A stretch of 36,489 nucleotides of DNA from JBLRWS01 sp047921075 (lineage in GTDB: Bacteria; Bacteroidota; Rhodothermia; Balneolales; Balneolaceae): positions 1 through 36,489 of the forward strand of contig JBLRWS010000023.1 of assembly GCA_047921075.1 (NCBI GenBank). The letters are read 5' to 3'. Position 1 is the first letter of the stretch. The number at the start of each line of letters is the position of its first letter. Positions 31,595 to 36,489 of the stretch are shown in pieces. The translations under genes and the position numbers were made by a program. The notes beneath the pieces were generated by a model, which worked only from the letters and a program-made list of their open reading frames with translations, did no database searches and was not told the origin of the DNA.

Positions 31595-32802
31595 TTTTTC
31601 TATTTGCAATGGTTCTTTCAGCCGGCTTGCTGATGTCGCCCCAACAGGTGCAAGCCCAATCTCAGAGCTATGAGATTCTGCCTTCGCCCGATCTTTGGTA
31701 CAACGATGTGGATGGCATTTTACTTGGCCTTCGGCTAAAAGGGCAGGTTCCCGGTTCGTTTGATGACGGCCCGCACCGCCTGGATGCTTCGGCATGGGTT
31801 GGGCTCTGGTTCCCGCGGGTGCCTGTTTCGTACAGGCTCAGCTACACCGAACCGATTCCCGCATGGAGCGATTTTGGCAGCGAAGCCAATGTGCAGGCAT
31901 TTTCATCCATCCGCACCGGGTTTCATCAACACGGGCTTCGCTTTAATAAACGCTGGCAGCAGGGCTTTGATGAGCGTAAATTTTGGGAAGTCTCTCTGCG
32001 TGCCGAATATCGCAACCGGTTCGACCTGGAGTATACCCATTTTCCTCAGCTCTGGAGCCTGGACGATCACTTCTTCACACAGGCACTGCTTTCCCATCAA
32101 GGCGAAACCCCTCTTGGATCGTTTGCCATAGGTGGCAGCGTGCAGGGGCAGTGGGTAAACAGCTCCTTCGTGCAGGCCACACTGGAAGCTACAAAAGAGA
32201 TTCCGTTTGCCCGCTTCTGGGGTTTACGCCTGCGTACCTACGGGGGAGTGGCGTCTGGAGATACAGCACCCGAATATCTGTTTTCGCGAAGTACAGCACC
32301 GGCAGCCGATTGGCTTGGCAGTGCCGTTTCTCGGGCAAAAGGCACCATTCCTCAACCGTGGATTCGCTCCGGCAATTTTCAGGTAGCGGGCGGCCCCAAC
32401 CTTCGCGGCTACACCAAGCAAGATGTCCAAAGCTTTCGTGATGACGAAAACGGGCCGTTTCTTCAAAATTCAATCGGCGCATTCAACGCAGAGTTCGACT
32501 TTGCGAGTCCGTTTAATGTGCTTCTGGATAATGCCGGTATGGTGTCCGATTTTCTGTCGGTTCGGTCGTATCTCTTTTTTGATGCGGGCACGTCGCTGGG
32601 CCTCACTTCCAACGAAATTGACAATGTATTTGCAAACTCCGGTGCGGGCCTTGCTCTGTCGCTGAACATTCCCGGCCCGGATGGCCGCCCCCGCGGTTTT
32701 GTTTTCCGGTACGATGTTCCGTTCTGGCTCTCGGATCCCGCCGATGGCGATGAGTTTCAATACCGCAGTATTTTTGCCTTTGGTGCCGTTGTATCGTTTT
32801 AA
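31576..32802 (+). CDS. Omp85/D15-like outer-membrane beta-barrel without POTRA domains
   Basis: 408 aa. GTG 31576 gives a proper signal peptide (Arg3, hydrophobic 4-20, cleavage near VQA-QS at about 28); the ATG at 31609 would lose its basic N-terminus. The mature protein is alternating amphipathic beta-strand with aromatic girdles and ends in Phe408, the outer-membrane insertion signal. GGPNLRGYTKQD (272-283) is the L6 loop LRGY/VRGF signature of Omp85 barrels, sited about two thirds along the barrel, as in BamA. The end (FDAGTSLG, then SGAGLALSLN and the GFVFRYDVPFW strand) also fits. No POTRA domain is present. Function unknown: translocation, assembly or lipid transfer are possible. Linked to the lipoprotein gene 11 bases downstream. 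Confidence 0.8.
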   Translation: MVRTLLVFLFAMVLSAGLLMSPQQVQAQSQSYEILPSPDLWYNDVDGILLGLRLKGQVPGSFDDGPHRLDASAWVGLWFPRVPVSYRLSYTEPIPAWSDFGSEANVQAFSSIRTGFHQHGLRFNKRWQQGFDERKFWEVSLRAEYRNRFDLEYTHFPQLWSLDDHFFTQALLSHQGETPLGSFAIGGSVQGQWVNSSFVQATLEATKEIPFARFWGLRLRTYGGVASGDTAPEYLFSRSTAPAADWLGSAVSRAKGTIPQPWIRSGNFQVAGGPNLRGYTKQDVQSFRDDENGPFLQNSIGAFNAEFDFASPFNVLLDNAGMVSDFLSVRSYLFFDAGTSLGLTSNEIDNVFANSGAGLALSLNIPGPDGRPRGFVFRYDVPFWLSDPADGDEFQYRSIFAFGAVVSF

Positions 32803-32813
32803 CACCCACTGTT

Positions 32814-34544
32814 ATGAGTAGCCGATCGCTTTTTCTTTTTCTCGCTGCCGCCTGGTTACTCATCGGCTGCTCAACCACGCGGTGGACCATCACCGACGAG
32901 GCTGCAGTCAACCCCCAATCAGACCCGGTTATTCTCAGCGAAAAGGTGATTCTTACGCTGGAGCAGAGTCCCGTTCCCGAGCGTCCGACGCTTCGGTTTC
33001 GGGCGTTTTCCATCACCGATCAGGAGTTTGAAGAGCGGGTATTGGTAGAGCGCACCGTACAGAACTATCGTCCGCGATGGGGGTTTGCCACTTTGGCACT
33101 CACCGGTGCAGCGTTTGCACTGCTTACGGCCAACACCAGCGTCATCATCGCATCCACATCAGCTGCGCAGAGCCTGGCGTTTAACATTTCGGGCATTTTG
33201 GTTGGCAGCACAGCTGCCTTTAACCTGAAGGAGAGCGGGGATCCCATTTTTACCGGTGAGGAACGGTATCTGCGCCGCACCGGATTTCGTGTGGTCAGCG
33301 ATACCACACGCTACGACTCACCCGCCGAGACAGCGTTTGCAACAGTTCAGGTTAAGCTTGGAGAGGAGTATATCTTCAGCTCCGGCGATGTGGAGCTGAT
33401 AGATGGCACGATAGAGCTGAATCTGGCACCGCTGGCCGATCAGATTCCGGCATCGGTTTCGGCCAGCCACTCGCTGCTTGTAGAGGCTGAAATAGAGGGA
33501 TCGGTAACCCGCGAAGAGATTGAAATAGGGTCCTTTCTAAGCCGCTTTTTTGTGGTACGGGACGATCTTGTACAAGCCCGGGGTTCAGCCGAGCAGACAC
33601 GGATGAACGTTGTGTCGGATTTGGCAGAGGGAAGCACGTTGCCTCTTGTGGAAGAAGAGGATGAGTGGGTACGTGTAGAACTGAATGGGGAGCAGGTATT
33701 TCTGCCCATAGACACCGGCCACATTGTCTGGCGTTCGCCCAGTGGTGAAACATCGGGGATGATTGTGCAACTGGCCGACCTGCCGTTTGGCGAAATTGAT
33801 GTGGAAAGAGATGTGCCGCTGGCCAAACCTCACAACAACGCCGACCGGGCGTGGGTTCTCTCTAATCGGGAGAATAATCAACTGGGCAGCCGCGCTTTTA
33901 CCGACCGTACCGAGCGCCTCTTTTTTCACTATATGCAAGGGGCATTTCAGCTGCGCGATGAGCAGATGGGGCACATTCATGCATCAGAAGCGATGCCATC
34001 CTTTGATCCCGATCGGGAATGTGGACCCGGTGGAGGGTCGCTCTACCTCTATGTGACCGGATTTGCGCGCGCTTCGGGTGAAGCGAACGACGTTTTGATG
34101 ACCTACGAAAACGGGGAGGGAGAAACCAGCGAATGGTCGCTCAGGCGATATCTCTCTGCTTTCCCGGAGTGCGGTTTCGACCGAATTTTTCTGTTTGTTG
34201 ATATCGATTACATCGAAGGCGATCCATTCCTGCAAAATGGCCGTAGCGCGGTATTGCGCGATTTGGCTAACACCCTCACCCGGCTACAGCCAAACATGGC
34301 GATTGTATTCGGCAATCAGGCCGGCCAGCGTTCATCGATGTTTACGGGAGCGGCAACCAACGACAAACGCCATCCGGTGTTCATGTATTACTGGGCCGAT
34401 GCCCTTCAGCAGCGAAAAACCCGTATTGAGGATCTGGTTCAACACTTACGGGATAACGTAGACTATACCTCCCGTCGACTTCACGATCGCCCTCAGGAAG
34501 TGCAGGCATTTGGGGAGCTCACGCTCGATATGGCCGGACGATGA
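32814..34544 (+). CDS. Lipoprotein with SH3-like and degenerate caspase-fold regions
   Basis: 576 aa, no recognised close family. The signal ends in lipobox LIGC (lipidated Cys19). Residues about 90-137 are hydrophobic and small-residue rich, with two possible membrane-associated helices. Residues about 253-306 resemble a bacterial SH3 domain (EGSTLPLVEEEDEWVRVELNG). Residues 345-576 follow the strand order of caspase-like (C14) domains: opening strand RAWVLSN, strand SLYLYVTGFARASG where GHG is expected (His replaced by Phe417), strand RIFLFVDIDYIEGD where DxCxxG is expected (Cys replaced by Asp465), and a final VQAFGEL. If the fold is right, it is a pseudo-peptidase. Fold assignment is inference; lipoprotein status is firm. 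Overlaps the DMT gene by 4 bases. Confidence 0.6.
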   Translation: MSSRSLFLFLAAAWLLIGCSTTRWTITDEAAVNPQSDPVILSEKVILTLEQSPVPERPTLRFRAFSITDQEFEERVLVERTVQNYRPRWGFATLALTGAAFALLTANTSVIIASTSAAQSLAFNISGILVGSTAAFNLKESGDPIFTGEERYLRRTGFRVVSDTTRYDSPAETAFATVQVKLGEEYIFSSGDVELIDGTIELNLAPLADQIPASVSASHSLLVEAEIEGSVTREEIEIGSFLSRFFVVRDDLVQARGSAEQTRMNVVSDLAEGSTLPLVEEEDEWVRVELNGEQVFLPIDTGHIVWRSPSGETSGMIVQLADLPFGEIDVERDVPLAKPHNNADRAWVLSNRENNQLGSRAFTDRTERLFFHYMQGAFQLRDEQMGHIHASEAMPSFDPDRECGPGGGSLYLYVTGFARASGEANDVLMTYENGEGETSEWSLRRYLSAFPECGFDRIFLFVDIDYIEGDPFLQNGRSAVLRDLANTLTRLQPNMAIVFGNQAGQRSSMFTGAATNDKRHPVFMYYWADALQQRKTRIEDLVQHLRDNVDYTSRRLHDRPQEVQAFGELTLDMAGR

Positions 34545-35404
34545 GCGGCTGGGCCTTCATCATGGCGAGTGCGGCGTGTTCCGTAACCATCGGCCATTTC
34601 CTGAAGCTGGCAGAACAGAAAAAACTGCGCACGGAACATGTACTGCTGATCAATTACGCCGTGGCTGCTGTAGCTGCATTTGCTCTCTCCGCGCAGCCTT
34701 TACAACAGCTTCAGTGGGTGGCCGGCCGGCCGCTGGTAATTCTCTTCGCGGCACTGATCGGCGTAATCTTTATCGCCAATTTCTATGTGTACAGCAAATC
34801 GGTGCACCTGAACGGGCTGGGAGTCAGTGTGGCCGCGATGCGTATTTCGCTGATTGTGCCCATCATTGTATCGGTGTTCTGGTACCTCGACAGCGCCTCT
34901 GCCTCTCAGTGGACAGGCGTTTTGCTGGTATTTGTTGCACTGTTTCTGCTGCTTCCCGAAAAGCGAAGCATGCTGCGTGAACCCACAAATGTGGCGTGGC
35001 TCCTGGTTCTGTTGGTGATTGGGACCGGCCTTGGAGACGCCTCGCTGAAGGTGTTTGAAGAAGATCTGTCGGCGAGGGTGAGCAGCCAGTTTTTTATGGG
35101 GATGGTATTCACTTTCTCACTGCTTACAGGGGTGCTCATCTCCCTGTTCAGAGAACGACATCGATTCGCAGCCGCCGAAAGTTGGATAGGTATTGCTGTG
35201 GGAATTCCCAACCTCTTCTCCGCTCTGTTTCTAATCGCTGCCCTCGAGCAGATGAGCGGTGCCATTGTGTACAGCGCTGTGAACATGCTTACCGTGATCG
35301 GTGCGGCACTGCTTGGTTTCTTCTACTGGAAAGATTCCCTTACCCGCTTGCAATGGGCCGGTATTGCCGTGACGGTGATCTGTATTCTGCTGCTGGTTGA
35401 ATAG
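34541..35404 (+). CDS. DMT/EamA-family membrane transporter
   Basis: 287 aa, with about ten hydrophobic helices arranged as two five-helix repeats, typical of the drug/metabolite transporter superfamily. Charged residues are few and cluster in loops (EKRSMLREPTN, FRERHRF). Members export or exchange metabolites and nucleotide-sugar-like compounds; the substrate here is unknown. The start ATG overlaps the lipoprotein stop as ATGA, a classical translational-coupling junction, so it is the last gene of the greA-to-DMT series. pta follows after 142 bases with its own likely promoter. Confidence 0.85.
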   Translation: MSGWAFIMASAACSVTIGHFLKLAEQKKLRTEHVLLINYAVAAVAAFALSAQPLQQLQWVAGRPLVILFAALIGVIFIANFYVYSKSVHLNGLGVSVAAMRISLIVPIIVSVFWYLDSASASQWTGVLLVFVALFLLLPEKRSMLREPTNVAWLLVLLVIGTGLGDASLKVFEEDLSARVSSQFFMGMVFTFSLLTGVLISLFRERHRFAAAESWIGIAVGIPNLFSALFLIAALEQMSGAIVYSAVNMLTVIGAALLGFFYWKDSLTRLQWAGIAVTVICILLLVE

Positions 35405-35475
35405 AAGCTGCCGGCCATCTCTTTCATCACAGATCGCGACGATGTGCGTCATCATGAGACATTCCGATATCGTAC

Positions 35476-35507
35476 TTGAACCGTATCACCATGCCGCCGT
35501 AGATTGA
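35476..35507 (+). promoter_or_regulatory. Candidate promoter of pta
   Basis: TTG 35476-35478, 21 bases, TAGATTGA 35500-35507, which fits the TTG/TAnnTTTG pattern with two mismatches in the -7 box. It would start transcription near 35515, leaving a leader of about 30 bases before ATG 35547. Confidence 0.42.
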
Positions 35508-35546
35508 AACAGAATAGATAAATCTGAACACTCAAAAACGATCATC

Positions 35547-36489
35547 ATGGAAACCCCGGTACTACAGAAGATTCAACAAAAAGCATCCGGTATTGATCGG
35601 ATGGTCGTCTTTCCGGAAGCGGCTATCGATACGCGCGTTCTTCGTGCGGCAAACCATTTGATGAACGAGGGGATGGTGACTCCGTTGTTGCTCAGCCGGG
35701 GCGATGATATACGCACGTTGGCTGAAGAAAGCGGTTTGCGAATGAATCCCGAGATTCCGCTGCTTGATTTGGATAAAGGAGAATTTGATGATGAGATAGA
35801 GACCTTCTTATGGGATAAGATGAGCCATAAAAATCCCGATGCATCACTCATTGAAGCGATGCGGGCCGATCCCCTTGTTGTGGCGGGGTGGCTGGTGGCC
35901 ACCAATCGTGCCGATGGGGCAGTGGCGGGATCGGTTGGGGCAACCGCCTCTGTCATTCGTGCCGCGATACGAACAGTGGGCGTAGATCCTGCTGCATCTC
36001 TCGTTTCGAGTATGTTTTTGATGAGCCTCGCAACCGGCCAAACGGTTACCTATGCCGATTGCGGAGTGGTGCCGTACCCCGATGCCGGCCAGCTGGCATC
36101 CATTGCCATTACATCGGGCCACACCCATCGAACGCTCACCGGCGAAGAGCCGCGCATTGCCATGCTCTCGTTCTCTACCAGGGGAAGCGCAGAGCACGAA
36201 CGCACTGCGCTGGTACGAGAGGCGACCGCGGAAGCCCAAAAACGGGAGCCGGACTGGGCCATTGACGGAGAGTTGCAATTTGACGCAGCGTTTGTTGCCG
36301 ACGTGGCCTCCCGAAAGGCACCCGACTCGCCACTTGCCGGCAACGCGAACGTCTTTATCTTTCCCAATCTGGATGCGGGAAATATCGCTTATAAAATCAC
36401 CGAACGGATCGGTGGCGCTACTGCGGTTGGTCCCATATTGCAAGGCCTTGCCCGCCCCTACATGGATCTCTCACGCGGCTGCTCGCCCG
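35547..36489 (+). CDS. pta: Phosphate acetyltransferase, 3' end cut by the window edge
   Basis: Interconverts acetyl-CoA and acetyl phosphate, usually paired with acetate kinase. The frame is open from ATG 35547 to the last base (314 codons). It shows the PTA_PTB fold from the start (MVVFPEAAIDTRVLRAA), DGAVAGSVGATASVIRAA (phosphate/CoA site region), VSSMFLMSL, MLSFSTRGSAEH, and the C-terminal NVFIFPNLDAGNIAYKI and GPILQGLARPYMDLSRG motifs. Compared with the short Pta form (about 330 aa), only some 15-20 residues seem to be missing. There is no DRTGG or N-terminal regulatory domain as in E. coli Pta. Whether ackA follows cannot be seen. Confidence 0.93.
   Translation, partial: METPVLQKIQQKASGIDRMVVFPEAAIDTRVLRAANHLMNEGMVTPLLLSRGDDIRTLAEESGLRMNPEIPLLDLDKGEFDDEIETFLWDKMSHKNPDASLIEAMRADPLVVAGWLVATNRADGAVAGSVGATASVIRAAIRTVGVDPAASLVSSMFLMSLATGQTVTYADCGVVPYPDAGQLASIAITSGHTHRTLTGEEPRIAMLSFSTRGSAEHERTALVREATAEAQKREPDWAIDGELQFDAAFVADVASRKAPDSPLAGNANVFIFPNLDAGNIAYKITERIGGATAVGPILQGLARPYMDLSRGCSP

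Noticed and set aside
35405..35475. Palindromic GACG/CGTC motif after the DMT gene as terminator
   Set aside because: The stem is only four bases and no T-run follows.
1..36489. tRNA, rRNA, CRISPR arrays, insertion sequences or phage genes
   Set aside because: No cloverleaf, repeat-spacer pattern, transposase or terminal inverted repeats were noticed in reading; coding density is uniform with no gap above 180 bases.

Overview
The window reads as a compact, gene-dense stretch of a bacterial chromosome, with no sign of mobile DNA: no tRNA, rRNA, insertion sequence, integrase or CRISPR was seen. Several traits point to the Bacteroidota superphylum, most plausibly a Balneolota/Rhodothermota-like marine bacterium. 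These are Bacteroidota-style promoters (TTG, 20-21 bases, TAnnTTTG), few clear Shine-Dalgarno sites, a single-subunit five-helix cytochrome b558 succinate:quinone oxidoreductase, a KLSTSK-type methionyl-tRNA synthetase, the type 2 isopentenyl-diphosphate isomerase, and a sodium:neurotransmitter symporter. The species is an inference and cannot be fixed from the sequence alone.

Layout. 1-3.1 kb: a family 2 glycosyltransferase (-), a YfcE-like phosphoesterase (+) and a glycerate 2-kinase (-). 3.1-8.3 kb: a tight plus-strand operon of SDR, fni, polyprenyl diphosphate synthase, bamD, nadD and an LD-carboxypeptidase. 8.35-10.1 kb: a minus-strand group of a YigZ/IMPACT protein, a PduO-type cobalamin adenosyltransferase and a PH/SHOCT membrane protein. 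10.3-13.8 kb: sdhC-sdhA-sdhB, closed by a good intrinsic terminator, then recQ. 15.8-22.0 kb (-): efp-accB-accC-gcvH-guaA and a TPR plus periplasmic-binding-protein fusion. 22.1-28.2 kb (-): a sodium symporter, then metG with a GH13 debranching-type enzyme, and a SpoU-type RNA methyltransferase. 28.3-35.4 kb (+): greA, UDP-glucose dehydrogenase, UDP-glucuronate decarboxylase, Nudix, an Omp85-like barrel, an unusual lipoprotein and a DMT transporter, with overlapping or nearly touching genes from the decarboxylase onward. A 3'-truncated pta closes the window.

Most genes are housekeeping: respiration, fatty-acid and isoprenoid synthesis, NAD, GMP, translation, cell envelope. The most unusual part is 31.6-34.5 kb. 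There an Omp85-type beta-barrel with no POTRA domains is followed 11 bases later by a lipoprotein that combines an SH3-like segment with what looks like a caspase-fold domain lacking both catalytic residues. The regulatory DNA also holds points of interest: a terminator-like hairpin in the greA leader (compare E. coli GraL) and an efp promoter built into the terminator of the upstream gene.
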